This document shows, one piece after another, positions 1-11,340 of a stretch of 64,000 nucleotides of DNA (its first letter is position 1; each line of letters begins with the position of its first letter). The notes beneath the pieces are model-generated. The model had not been told where the DNA came from. It worked only from the letters and a program-made list of their open reading frames with translations, and did no database searches. The DNA is from Tolypeutes matacus (Eukaryota > Chordata > Mammalia > Cingulata > Chlamyphoridae), in contig JAKSZT010054335.1 of assembly GCA_026826555.1 (NCBI GenBank), positions 6,336,649-6,400,648 of the forward strand. The letters are read 5' to 3'. The translations under genes were made by a program, and so were the position numbers.

Positions 1-309
1 TCCCGGGTCTTATCCCTCTGTGGCTAGGGAAATCAGCTGCGTTGCCCAACCAAAATCCCCCCTCCGGTTCATTGGGTGCTGAGTAGCTCGTTTGCTCTAT
101 TCACACAAGGTCCAAGGGGCGCCAGGCAGCCAGATCCCCAGAAAATAAAACTTTTTTGCCCCGCCCGCGGCTCCAAATGGCCGTTTTATTTTTTTTTCCC
201 TAACCGCGGGGTTCAGCCGCCTGTGCCAACCTCCACCAGCAGCCTCAAAACTCACGAATCTCCACCGTTCGGTCCACGCCGCCGATCCGCGCAGATAGAT
301 GTCCAATAA
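1..309. other. CpG-rich GC block at the window edge
   Basis: This stretch holds more than 20 CpG dinucleotides, while the sequence after about 310 is AT-rich and nearly CpG-free. It is open on both strands for about 210-230 nt, but neither translation resembles a known protein, so the ORFs are probably a by-product of GC content. It could be the 5' UTR of a fairly young L1 cut by the window edge, an LTR, or a small CpG island. The + strand carries an AATAAA at about 147. I cannot decide between these. Confidence 0.35.
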
Positions 310-779
310 CTCAATTTGGTCAAAGTTAATAGTAGTGTGCTTAATTCATATTTACAGCTCAACTGCTCTTACCATATATTTAGCATTCCTTCTGGGAGAA
401 ATTATGGTCTGGGCATAGCAATAGCCATCTTACTTCCCTTAGAGCCTCGCTATTATTTTGAGCAGGAATAATTGTACCATTCCTTGGTCTCCCTCCCCCA
501 GCATTATATGAAAAATATATATACCTACAAGATGGCAGAGTCAGTAAATATAATATCATATAGTTTTTATAGAGCCCCCACTATATACTGACCCAAGTTC
601 ACAGACTATGAATGATCTGAAAACCAACAAAGAACTTGGAAAACAAGTGATTTTAGTACTGTCTGGAATAGAAAAGGAACCATTTCTCCCAGTATGGTTG
701 TAGGATTATTGGTCTTGTATTTATTCTGTGCATCACATTTTTCTCCTGAATATTCCTAGTCATAATGCTAGTGGGGGTC
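310..779. other. No recognised feature
   Basis: AT-rich sequence without a recognisable repeat, long ORF or RNA gene. I see nothing specific in it. Confidence 0.5.
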
Positions 780-1290
780 TGTATTAGTCAGCCAAAGGGG
801 TGCTAATGTGAAATACCAGAAATAGGTTGGTCTTTATAAAGTGTATTTATTTGGGGTAGAAGTCCACAGATACCAGGCCATAAAGCATAAGTTTCTTCTC
901 ACCACAGTCCATTGCCACGTGTTGGAGCACAACAGCTGCCGACGTTTGCCAGGGTTCAGGCTTCTTGTGTTCCTCTCTTCCTGGGGCTGCGTTTCTCTCT
1001 GGGATCAGCTCTTCTGGTTCCTCCACAAGGTCAGCTGTAGATGATCAGGCAAACGGCTCACTTCTCTTCTCCTGGGGCCTTTTCTCCAACATCAAAATTG
1101 TTTCAACTCTGTCCTTTGCCTTGCCTTTTATATTCGATTCCCCACTCACCAAGGGGTGGGGCTCAATGCCCTACTGAGGTGGCCCAGTCAACGCCCTAAT
1201 CATAACTTAATCATGCCCAGATTAACAAATCAGTTTACAAGCATGATCCAATTATATTTTTGGAATTCATAATTACATCAAACTGCCCAA
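780..1290 (-). mobile_element. Solo ERVL-type LTR, lineage-typical family
   Basis: On the - strand the element runs from a TGTGGCAGTTTGA-like start (altered at 1290) to CTAATACA at 780. It has the AATAAA signal and the TTTATAAA segment seen near the end of the other copies at 13.9, 31.4, 51.4 and 61.8 kb. At about 510 bp it is shorter than the roughly 650-bp full copies, so it carries internal deletions. No clean 5-bp target duplication is visible. Confidence 0.75.
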
Positions 1291-2060
1291 CTGCAACAGG
1301 GCCCTTGATAATCAGCGTGTATCTCAGCTCTACGCACCTCTGCACAGTGAGTAGCAGGGACTGGTAGAAGCCTTTCATTCCTCAATGGTTCTGAGACCTC
1401 CAGTCTGAGCCTTGGAGCCTGGTTGGCCCTGGTCTGATGCTAGGTGCGCAGTGTCCAGCAATAGCAGAGATTCTGAGAGTTGGCTTTTGAACTGAAAGAA
1501 ATGCTTGTCCCATGAACTAGCAAAACTGTTGCCAGCAGCACAACAGAAAACGTGTATTTAGTCATAAAAATGTTTATATCAAAGAAATGATGGGTATTAT
1601 CTCCAGTAAGTTTGACCTATCTTGGCTGACAGACTGGCCTTTGAACAGGGATCAGTATGTGTCATTCCACCAAATGGGTCCCAAATGGGACACCCCCCAA
1701 AAATCATTAGGTTCACTTTTCTTCACAAGAATAAGTTTCCTATGTATCATTAGTTGCTTTATCATGAATGACATGTAGTGTCATCTTGGCGCTTATTAAT
1801 CACCCTTTCTTCCAACCAACTGTAAGAATAATTAGGTGAAATTGGTGGCAGACCATCGCCTCCACATTAATCTTAAGATGGTGTCAGTGAAATGTTCCTC
1901 CACTAACATCCACCACGGAGGGACTTTTAAGTGTGTGCTTCCAAAGTAGGAATTCTTAGGCACCAGTATTCGGAAAGGAAATCCTGTGTTTGTATCACAG
2001 TAAGACTTAGATAGCAAGACTCACATGGAATCATGTGGTACCCATATTCATCTCTCTCTC
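1291..2060. other. No recognised feature
   Basis: Mixed-composition sequence with no repeat family or gene that I recognise. Confidence 0.5.
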
Positions 2061-2112
2061 TCATCAGAGAGCAGTTTCAGAGCCAGGTGTGGTGTTGGGG
2101 TTTTTGTAAGCT

Positions 2113-2330
2113 TTAGAGGCCACATGCCTATTAGGGGGCCCCTGGCCACTCTGTACCATGTCTGGCTGGGTGGTCGTCGCTTCCATCCTCTGCAATGACA
2201 CTGGTAATGGGGCATAGTTTAGAGGCCACATGCCCATCAGGGGACCCCTGGCCACTCTGTACCATGTCGTGGCTCTGGGACCTGGGTGGTCATAGCTTCC
2301 ATCCTTTGCATGGACACTGGTCACGGGCAG
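2113..2330. repeat. Two-copy tandem duplication, about 106-bp unit
   Basis: The unit beginning TTAGAGGCCACATGCC at 2113 is repeated from 2219. Both units carry GGCCACTCTGTACCATGTC and GCTTCCATCCT. They differ by scattered substitutions and by a roughly 12-bp insertion in the second unit. An ORF on the - strand (2064-2354) is repetitive for this reason and is not taken as a gene. Confidence 0.85.
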
Positions 2331-2509
2331 AGGAAAAGAGAGCATGATGAGCACTCATGACCCTTAGGTTCTGCCCCAAAGTGATGGTTTTCATTGGTCA
2401 AGCAAGTCTTATGGTCATCTCTAATTCCATTTGGGCAAGGGAGTGCCCTCCTACTGATACCTAGAAGGAGAGAGAAGTGGGAAATTTACATACATTCTTA
2501 ATGACTAAC

Positions 2510-3490
2510 TCAAAGCAAAAATATGTAGATCGATTATTAAAATGTAAAGCTGATTCCTTGAAAAAACCAATAAGATAGAGCTTTGGCAAATCTAATCAAC
2601 AAGAAAGAGGGAAGACAGTGTAAAAAGCAATATAAATAAGATTCAGAGAAGATTTTTGAAGGCATACGATAATGCTATGTATAGTTTTATTAAAATGTGT
2701 TTGAAAATGTGGACACTGTAGATAATTATTATGGGTTAAATTTGTCAACCTCAAAAGATATATTCAAGAACTAACCCCAGTACCATGAATGTGACCTAGA
2801 TTGAAAATAAGGTTTTTGAAGATATGATTAAAGATGTGGCTAACTAGACTAGGGTGGGCCCTGATCCACCACACTATTTAAGAAATCCATCTAAGAAGAG
2901 GAAATTTGCACAGACAGATAGATGTGGGAGAAGACGCCATGTGATGATGGAGGCAGAGATTGAAGTGCTACATCTGCATGCTGGGCAGCTGCAGGGATTG
3001 CCGCACACCACCAGAGCTGGAAGAGGCAAGCCCTCAGGTTTCAGAGCCAGCGTGACCCTGCTGACACCTTGATCTTGGGCTTCTCGCCTCTAGAACAGCA
3101 AGACAATAAATTTCTGTTGTTTTAAGCCACCCGGTTTGTGGTACTTTGTGATGGCAGGCCTAGGAAACCAAGCGATTTTTCAGGAAAATGCAAATAACCA
3201 AAATTGGCTCACGGTGTGGCTGAGTAGAAGATATTTTTTAAAATATTTAAAGATCTTCCAGTAAAAAAAGTCCTAAGCTCAGTTGATTTTTGTGACTTGA
3301 GTGCTACCATATCTCCTAAAAGCAGATATTAGATGCACAATAAGAATCCTGGAATGGAATGCATAGACAAGGTTAACATTAAATTGACACCAAAGTCAGG
3401 AAATAGTACTCATAGGTCAATATCATTTGTGAACATAGATGCAATGATCCTACTACAAGTTACCTAACTGAACCTACCAGTATATTAAAA
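2510..3490 (+). mobile_element. L1 ORF2 fragment (+), split by an LTR
   Basis: The parts at about 2510-2726 and 3171-3490 read as decayed L1 ORF2 sense sequence (connector and start of the reverse-transcriptase region). They are contiguous once the MLT1-type LTR at 2727-3170 is removed. No open frame survives. Confidence 0.65.
2727..3170 (+). mobile_element. MLT1-type solo LTR (ERVL-MaLR)
   Basis: The start ATTATGGGTTAAATTTG, the central GGGTGGGCCCTGATCC segment, and the end with CAATAAATTTCTGTTGTTTT followed by AAGCCACCCGGTTTGTGG match the MLT1 group layout. It lies inside an L1 ORF2 fragment. Confidence 0.85.
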
Positions 3491-3720
3491 GGATAAATGT
3501 GTCCTCCCTCCTTCACATCTTTACTCAAATGTTACTCTGTGAAGGAGGCATGGCCTGCTTGTCCGATTTAAAATTGCAAGCTGCTACCAGCACTCCTAAT
3601 CCCCCTTACCCTGTTCTTTTATTTTCCATAGCATGTATTGCCTTTTAACATAGTATATAATTATTTATGTCAGTCTTCTACACCTACTACAAGGTAAATG
3701 ATGCAAGAGCAGGAATTTAA
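3491..3720 (+). mobile_element. L2 LINE 3' fragment
   Basis: A Cys/Pro-rich start followed by CCTTACCCTGTTCTTTTATTT, CATAGCATGTATTGCC and a final GCAAGAGCAGGAATTT. These match the recalled 3' end of L2. Confidence 0.65.
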
Positions 3721-3721
3721 A

Positions 3722-3945
3722 AAAAAAATTATTATGGTAAAATATATATAACATAATAGTTGCTATTTTAATGATTTTAAGTGTATAATTCAGTGACATT
3801 AATTGCATTCACAATGTTTTTTGTAACCATTACCACTGTCTATCTCCAGAACTTATTCATTACCGCAACCAAAACTCTGTACTCTTTAAGCAATAATTCC
3901 CCATTCTCCTTCTCTCTAGACCCTGATAACTTTTAATCTTACTTA
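3722..3945 (-). mobile_element. Old L1 3' UTR fragment (-)
   Basis: Antisense L1 3' UTR sequence, with TTCAGTGACATTAATTGCATT, CCCATTCTCC and related segments. It starts after an A-rich stretch. Confidence 0.6.
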
Positions 3946-6900
3946 GAGAATTTTTTTTTTTTTTCAATTTGAAATTTCAAACTTACAGGACAGTTGCAAA
4001 AATAATACAAAACCAACAGAGAGTTTTCTAATAGACCCAGATATCCAGAGTTACTACCTTTTAACATTTGCCCCATTGGTTATATCTGTCTGTTCATCTG
4101 TCCATCTACCCGCCCCGCCCCCCATCCATCCATCTTCTAAAAATTTGAGAATAGGTGCATACGTCATGCTCCTTGAACATTTAATACTTCTATGTGTAGT
4201 TCATGAGAACAAGGACATTAACTTATGTATAATTTCATTAAGGACAGTTGTCAAGTTTAAGAAATTTAACATTGATATAAAACATAGAGACTGCATTCCT
4301 GTTTTGTTTTTTTTTTTTCAGTTTTCCCAATAATGCACCTTTCAGCATTTTCTCCTCCATTATTAGATCCAGTCCAGGATCATGTATGTATTTAACTATC
4401 ATTGTTTCTTTACTCTTTTTCTCTCTTTTTGAATCATAGAAACATACAGAAAACATAAAATTCCCATCTCATTCCCAAAAGCAGACAATTCAGTGGGGTT
4501 AACCACATTCACAGTGTTGTGCTGCTCTCACCAGCATGTTCCCAAAACTTTTCCATCACTCCAAAGCAAGCCTCTGCACCATTATGCATCAACTCCCCAT
4601 TCCCCCTCCCCTGTGCCTGGTAACCTGTACTGAACTTTCTGTTTCTATGACTGTGCATAGTCTAGTTATTTCATATAAACAAAGTCATACAGTATTTGTC
4701 CTTTTGTGTCTGACTTATTTCACTCAGCGTGATGCCTTCAGGATTCATCCTTGTTGCAGTATACATCAGAACTTCATTCCTTTATATGGCTGGATAATAT
4801 TCCATTGTATGTATGTACTGCGTTTTGTTCATCCATTGATGGACATTTTGGAAATTATGAATAATAGTGCTATGAACATTGGAGTTATAAATATGTTTGA
4901 GTCCCTGCTTTCAGTTCTTTTGGTGTATATACCTAGAAGTGAGATTGCAGGGTCATATGGCAGCTCTGTGTTTAACCTTTTGAAGAATTGCCAAACCGTT
5001 TTCTATACTGGCTGCACCATTTTACACTCCCACCAACAATGTAGGCAGGTTCCTATTTCTCTGCCAGTTCCTATATCCTTACCAGAACTGGTTTTCTGTT
5101 TTTTAATAATAACCGTTCTCATTGTGGTTTGGCTAAGGATGTTGAGCATCTTTTTATGTGCTTATTGGCCATTTGTATGTCATTTTTGAAGAAATTCTAT
5201 TCAAGGCCTTTGCCCATCTTTTAACTGAGTTGTTGTTTTTGTTGTCGAGTTGTAGGAGTTCTTGATATATTTTGGATATTAAACCCTTATCAGAGATATG
5301 GTTTACAAATAGTTCCTCCATTGTGGTGGTTGCCCTTTCACCCCCTTGATTATGTCCTTTAACGCACAAACGTTTTTACTTTTGATTAAGTCCAAGTTTT
5401 TTTTTTCTCATGCTTTTGGTATAAAGTTTAGGAATCCATTGCCTAATACAAGATCCTGAATATATTTCCCAATGTTTTCTTCTGAGAATTTTATAGGTTT
5501 AGTGCTTATACTCAGGTTGTTGATCTTTTTTTGGTTTAAATTTTGTATATGGTGTGAAGTTGGGGTCCACTTTCATTCTTTTGCAAATGCATATCCAGTT
5601 TTCTCAGCACCATTTGTTGAAGAGACTATTCTTTCCCTGTTGAGTCAGTGTAGCACCCTTGTCAAAATTCATTTGGTCATAGATGTTTGGGTTTATTTCT
5701 GATCTCTCAATTCTTTTTCCTTAGTTGATAAGTCCATATTTGTGTTTAGACCTATTGTAGCGAATCTTTTAGAATCCCTTCCTGTTTCTTTCTATGCATA
5801 TTTTTCAGATAATTTCTTTGTGGTTCCCATGTGCTTTAAATTTCACATCATAAATCTTTAACTGTCTCTTTTGACTTGAAATTTAGTTTCAATGGTGTCC
5901 AAAAATTATGTTCCTGTAGCCCTCCATTCCCTAACTCTTATATTTTTTCACAAATGACATATTTATATATTGAGTCCAAAGGATAGATTTATCATTGCAT
6001 TTTCTGCATTTGCATATTAGATCTTGTAAGAAGAAACAAGTGGAGTTTCAAACCAAAAATATAATTGTACTTGGCATTTATATTTACCCATTTATATCTA
6101 CCTTGCTGTAGATCTTTATTTCTTCATGTAGCTTTGATCTATTGCCTAATGTCCTTTCTTTTCAATCTGAAGAACTCCCTTTAGCATTTCTTATAGGGCT
6201 GGTCTAATTGTAATGATCTCCCTTAGCTTTTGTTTACCTGGGAATATCTCCCTCATTTTTTAATGACCGTTTTGCCAGATAAAGGATTCTTGTTTGGCTT
6301 TTTTTTTTTTTTTTTTTTTAATCTCCTCCTTTCAACCCTTTGAATTTGTCATCCCACTGCTGAGTTGCCTCCTTGGTTTCTGATCAGAAATCAGCACTTA
6401 GTCTTACTGAGGTTCCCTTGTATTGAGGCAGTGCTTCTCTCTTGCTGCTTTTAGGATTTTCTCTTTGTCTTAGGCTTTTGACAGTTTGGTTATAATTTTC
6501 CTCAGTAGACTAGCTTATAAGTCTATTATTAGTCTTATTAGTTTAAACAATTGACCATCTCATTGATTATAACTTAGCAGAACAACTCTCAGTGTTGGTC
6601 TATCCTGGCAGACTTTGTTGAGCTTCTTAGATGTGTATATTCATGTCTTTCATTTAACTTAGGAAGTTGACAGCCATTATTTCTTCAAATATTCTATGAC
6701 TTTCTCTCTTTCTTTTTCAGACTCCCACAATGAGTAGTATATTAGTACGCGTGATTGTGTCCCACATGAGTCTCAGACTCTCTTCACTTTTCTTCATTCT
6801 TTTTTCTTTCTACTCATTGTTCTGAATAATTACAATTGTTTTATTTTCAAGTTCACTGATTCTTTCTTCTACTAGTTCCAATGTGGTGTCGAATTCCTCT

Positions 6901-7960
6901 AGGGAATATTTATTTCCATTATTGTGGTCTTCAACTCTGGTTGGCTCCTTTTTATAATTTCTATTTCTTTATTGATATTGTATTTTTCTTAATCTGTCAT
7001 TTTCCTGATTTCCGTTAGTTCCTTGTTCATGTTTTCCCCTAGTTCTTTGACCACATTTAGGACCTTTTTTTAAAAAAAGGTCTTTGGTACATCCAAGTTC
7101 TTTTCTTACTCATTGATAGTTTGTAATGCTTTATACTGCTTTTACATGGGCCACCATTTCCTAATTTCTTTGCATGCCTTGTTATCCTTTATTGCACACT
7201 AGTCATTTTGATATTTTAATGCTTTATCCCTGAAATTTAGTCACTGAGGCATCTGTTCCTTAAACTTGTATCCAGCTAGTGTTAGAACAGAGATGTTCTT
7301 GAATACTAGGAGCTAGCAAAAAAAAAAAAAAAAGAATGAAAGAAAAAGCACCTTTACTGTGTTTTTAGATTGGTCTGAGTGCCTACCAGTGAGTTTAAAG
7401 AACAGCCCGAGGCAAAAGCGTAGGGTCCTCCCTTCCCTGGTCTTTTCTGAGCATGCATCCTTGTGCTTGGTGTGTACTTGTCCCTAGGAGTTCTGTCCAT
7501 GATCAAAATGTTCTTTCTTTCTTAGGTAATAGTCCTTCCTCCTAGGTTTGAGTGCTGCAGTGTATGTCCTGCATTTGGCAGTCCTTTGCTCCAGGCAGCT
7601 GCAATCTGACTGTTCTCCTACAGCATTCTAGCTCACTGTGAGCCTCCTTTAGGCATAAAACACATTTTGGGGTGGGGAGCCTGTGGCAAGTGTCCTGGTA
7701 CAGGTCTATAGGCAGATACCTGCACTGGGAGTAGTGGCCGGCTCCACAGGAAGCCAGGGAGAAGGGGGTAGAGGAAAGGTCAGCATGGGTGTCACAAGAT
7801 TTTCCATTTTTAGGTTGCCTTTATCTTAATTTGGTGCTTGCCCAGATTCTACAACCCTTAGCTATTTGAGAAAGATGGTTCTGCCAGATTTTGCTTGTTG
7901 TTTAAAGCTTCTGTCAGGGCACTGAATTCTGAGCGCCTCATTCTGCTATCTTGATGACAT
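3946..7960 (-). mobile_element. Long L1 (-), 3' UTR to 5' region, deleted inside
   Basis: Read on the + strand this runs from a poly(T) at 3950 through the L1 3' UTR (to about 4800) and the ORF2 C-terminal region (to about 5760). It then jumps to 5'-region and ORF1-like sequence (about 5780-7200) and a GC-richer 5' UTR that ends near 7950 at GCTATCTTGATGACATC. The core of ORF2 is missing. The 217-aa ORF at 4536-5189 on the + strand is antisense to this L1 and is not a gene. Confidence 0.7.
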
Positions 7961-8420
7961 CTGCTCTTAAAGCTACTTGTTTCTATGAATTTGCCTGTTG
8001 TTTCTATGAATTTGCCTGTTGTGGATGTTTGATATAAATGGAATCATATAATATTTGTCCTTTTGTGTCTGGTTTATTTCACATATTTCATATAGCATAA
8101 TGTTTTCAGGGTACATCCATGTTGTAGCATATATCATAACTTCATTGCTTTTTATGGCTGAATCATGTTCCCTTGTATGTATACACCACAATTCATTTAT
8201 GCATTCATCTGTTGATGGGCACGGGGTTGTTGCCGTGTTTTAGCTATTGTGAATAATCATGCTATGAATTTGTGAATAATGCTGTTATGAACATTGGTGT
8301 GTACAATATATGTTTGAGGGTCTGTTTTCAATTATTTTGAGTACATACCTAGGAGTGGAATTGCTAGGTCATATAGTAATTTTATGTTTAACTTTCTGAG
8401 TAACCAAAGGGGATGAACTT
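7961..8420 (-). mobile_element. L1 3' end fragment (-)
   Basis: A second antisense L1 fragment, with TTTGTCCTTTTGTGTCTGG and the ORF2 C-terminal region, abuts the previous one. It contains two local duplications: a 21-bp unit TTTCTATGAATTTGCCTGTTG at about 7979-8020, and a GTGAATAAT repeat near 8250. Confidence 0.65.
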
Positions 8421-8460
8421 CTGTCCATTTTTTTAACTCACTGATAAAAACAAAGTACCT

Positions 8461-8691
8461 GGGGAGCAGATGTGGCTCAAGCGGTTGAGCACCTGCTTCC
8501 CGCACATGGGAGGTCCCGGTTTGGTTCCTGGTGCCTCCTAAAAACAAACAAACAAAAAAAACAAACAACAAGCAAACAAATGAAAAAACCAACTCAGGGG
8601 AGCCAATGTAGCTCAGTGGTTGAGTGCCAGCTTTCAACATAACGAGGTCCTGGGTTCAATCCCCAGCCCTGTTACCACAACAAACAAAAAA
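8461..8691 (+). mobile_element. DAS-type SINE, heterodimer
   Basis: The first unit (8461-8550) is tRNA-Ala-like, with GTGGCTCAAGCGG as the A-box region and GGTTTGGTTCC as the B-box region, followed by an A-rich linker. The second tRNA-like unit (8598-8690) has TAGCTCAGTGG and GGGTTCAATCCCC and ends in an A-rich tail. The copy at 52336-52562 has the same plan. Confidence 0.85.
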
Positions 8692-9099
8692 ATTGCCTCT
8701 CATAGTTGGCACTTAGTAAATATTTGTTGAAATAATAAATTAATTCTAAATACCATGTGGGTTTTTGGATTGGATTCCAGACCAGAAAAAGGGACAAATT
8801 AGTGGAAAAATTAGTGAAATTTGAATAAAATCTGTAGTTGAGTTGCTGGTATTGTACCAGTATTAATATCATGGTTTGATAAATATGCCATGGTTAGGTA
8901 ATATGTAAGTGTTGGGGAAACTGGGTAAAGGGTAAATAAGAATTATTATTGCTGCTGTCCTGTAAATCAAATTTTTTCAAACCAAAAAGTTTATTGAAAT
9001 GAATTAATTAAACCCAGGAATTCCAAGATGCTTCAACATTGACAAACTTAAAATTTCTGCTCCAGCGGCACCTTCTCCGTGGGTCTCGCCCTGATTCCA
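8692..9099. other. No recognised feature
   Basis: AT-rich sequence; nothing identified. Confidence 0.45.
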
Positions 9100-9356
9100 C
9101 AGTTTAAAATCATGTACAGCCCACTGCTGCACTCTCATACTCCCTTCCCTGCTCTCCTTTTTTATTTTTTTGCCATAGCACTTGTCACCTTCTAACACAG
9201 GAAACAATTTACCTATTTTTTTATATGTCTGTTGTCTATTGTCTTTTCCATGAGGGCAGGGAACTTTGCTTTGCTCACTAATTCATCTCAAGTGCCTAGA
9301 ATAGTGCCTGGCACATAGCAGGTGCTCAGTAAATACCTGATGAATAGGTGTGTTGG
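9100..9356 (+). mobile_element. L2/MIR-like 3' end
   Basis: Carries CCATGAGGGCAGGGAACTTT, GTGCCTGGCACATAGCAGG and TGCTCAGTAAATACCTGATG, the typical ordered blocks of the L2 3' end. Confidence 0.7.
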
Positions 9357-10285
9357 AAAGATGTGTTCCCAGTCAAACGAAACCGTTCATGAGGTCGGAT
9401 AACACAGCTACTTTAGCCCACTGCTGAGTCCCAACACATCAGAGCTAATCAATCATTATTTGGGGAGCAATTCAATACATATGATATAATTTATGTTTAT
9501 TAAAAAACAGAGTCAACCATATATTCCGTATGTGTGTGTGAAGATAAACAGAAATTGGTCTAGATGGAACTGACTACACTGATAATGGGTGGTACTTTTT
9601 AGGCTGAGTGTGCTCAGGCTGTGAGGGGAACAGCCCAGGGCTAGTGTGAGACAAGCTAGTTGCCTGGAAGCACTCAGCCTAAGCGAGCACTTGCACTCGC
9701 ACAGCCCTGAGAGAGGGGCCTCCTTAAATTTTGTAAGCTTGGCATCTGTCTCTCTTGCCTTACCTTCGTCACAGCTCTGAAGGGAAACTTGTCTTTATTT
9801 TTGTAATATTTGAAATTTTATCATTTTAATTACAATGTGTATTGTTTCTATTTTTAAAAATTCAGAGGATGGAAAAGAAACAAAACAAAAACAAGTTATT
9901 TTTGAGATCCTTTAAAATTAACAAAGAAACCATCTTATTTGTTTTTATAATGAAATTAAGACTGAAGAGTTACTGGTTTTTCTCATTCTTTTTGGGACTT
10001 AAGTTGCTCCCTACTGTATGACGTTACGTGTTGAGGAAATAAAAATTCAGTCTTCCGGGTCCCAAATAGAGTTTATTGCCCTGAGGCAGTGATGCAGTGA
10101 CGCCCCTCTATCACGCTGTAAACATACAGGACTGAAGCGAGAAAGTATATCAGTATCAGAATGCTCTTGAAACTGCAGAAAATACTTCTTTGCTCAAGTA
10201 GTTTGCACTCTCCAAATCTGTTCCAAGTGTGGTCTCCCAAATGCTATGGTCCGAATTTCTGGTCCCCTTAACTCCTTTTTCGCAG
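9357..10285. other. No recognised feature
   Basis: Non-repetitive sequence upstream of the exon candidates. Nothing is assigned. Confidence 0.45.
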
Positions 10286-10410
10286 GTGTGCAGCGTGGCT
10301 GACCAGGTGGTTGACCCTTCTGCCACTGCCCGGGGCCGCCTGCAGCAGCTCCCTTCACTGCTGTGGAGTGCCTTAGCAGGGCAGAGGATGCCCCATTACA
10401 GAGCAAAAAG
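10286..10410 (+). CDS. Possible coding exon, unrecognised gene
   Basis: The 125-nt segment is preceded by a pyrimidine-rich acceptor (CCTTTTTCGCAG) and followed by AAAAAG|GTGATGG, an acceptable donor. Only the frame starting at base 10286 is open; it reads VCSVADQVVDPSATARGRLQ and onward with no stop. It is GC-richer than its surroundings. Its end phase (41 codons plus 2 nt) does not match the open frame of the candidate at 10524-10629, so the two do not splice simply in frame. It may be a pseudo-exon or a chance ORF. I do not recognise the protein. Confidence 0.3.
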
Positions 10411-10523
10411 GTGATGGCTTAACCTGGGTGAAGAATGCAGGGATGAGGTCATTTGCTCATTTGTCCTTATGACAATATACTTATATTCTGTGCAGTCATG
10501 ATAGAAACCATTATCTATTGCAG

Positions 10524-10629
10524 GAGCATCAGGAGAGCATTCTGGGTAGCACCATGCAAAGTGTGATCGCGTTACTCAACAATCTGGTTGCCTGCAAAGA
10601 TTCGAATATGAAGCTACTTTATGAGCAAG
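10524..10629 (+). CDS. Likely coding exon, unrecognised gene
   Basis: The 106-nt segment lies between ATCTATTGCAG and a strong donor (CAAG|GTAAGTTC). The open frame, starting at the first base, gives 35 codons. It begins EHQESILGSTMQSVIALLNN and continues with LVACKDSNMKLLYEQ, then leaves one base in the last codon. This looks like an amphipathic, helix-rich piece of a cytosolic protein. The other frame needed to join from 10286-10410 meets a stop. The composition and clean splice sites suggest a real exon of a gene with large introns on the + strand. I cannot name the gene or exclude a chance match. Confidence 0.5.
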
Positions 10630-11340
10630 GTAAGTTCTTCTTAGACTTAGTTTCTGATTCTGCTGAGTGACCCCTACTAGTGAGTTTCCTTATCTACTAC
10701 AGCAGGAAGTTAGGAGGTACCAGTTAAAGTCGATGAGTTAAAACAGATGTGAAAGTATCTATAATAAATGATATCTACCAACAAAAATTGGAAGTGGGGT
10801 TAGGTAGGGATAGTTTCCTTGAGCTAATTCATCCTCTTTCATGGCACATAGTCAATAGGCACTGCTTTAAGATGATAAACCAAGAAGGACGCATGTAAGT
10901 GTGGTACTGGGACTTGCTGCTAACAATGGAAATAAAAACAGACACAGTTAAAGCACCTTGGAAAATGGAACTCTGCATGGGCTAGAGGCAGCTTTACTTT
11001 TCTCCTTACAGCCATTGATACTGTGACAAGTTTTTAAACCATGTGCAGGTATTACTCTTATATTAACAAAATAAAAGCTTTCATTTGAATTGTTCATAAA
11101 AAATCAGTCTCAGATAAAATCTGTCACTGAATACAATTGTCAAGTCACTGTTTTGATTTTTTTCCCAAACAATTTAGAGTTCTGTTTCTACGTGGTTCTT
11201 ATACTTAAATATTGGTAATATTTCTCCCTTCTCATTATTCTCCTTAAAAGTAAAAATATGCACTTCTAAAGTAATAAATATTGCCAACAGTTGTGGGACC
11301 TTAGTATAAACATAACTTCTTTATTCTTTTATACAGCAGC
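10630..11340. other. Putative intron sequence, no recognised repeat
   Basis: AT-rich sequence downstream of the exon candidate, with no clear repeat until the poly(T) at about 11347. Confidence 0.45.

Noticed and set aside
4536..5189. 217-codon ORF on the + strand
   Set aside because: It is antisense to L1 3' UTR and ORF2 sequence. The phrases match many other L1 copies here, so it is a shadow ORF.
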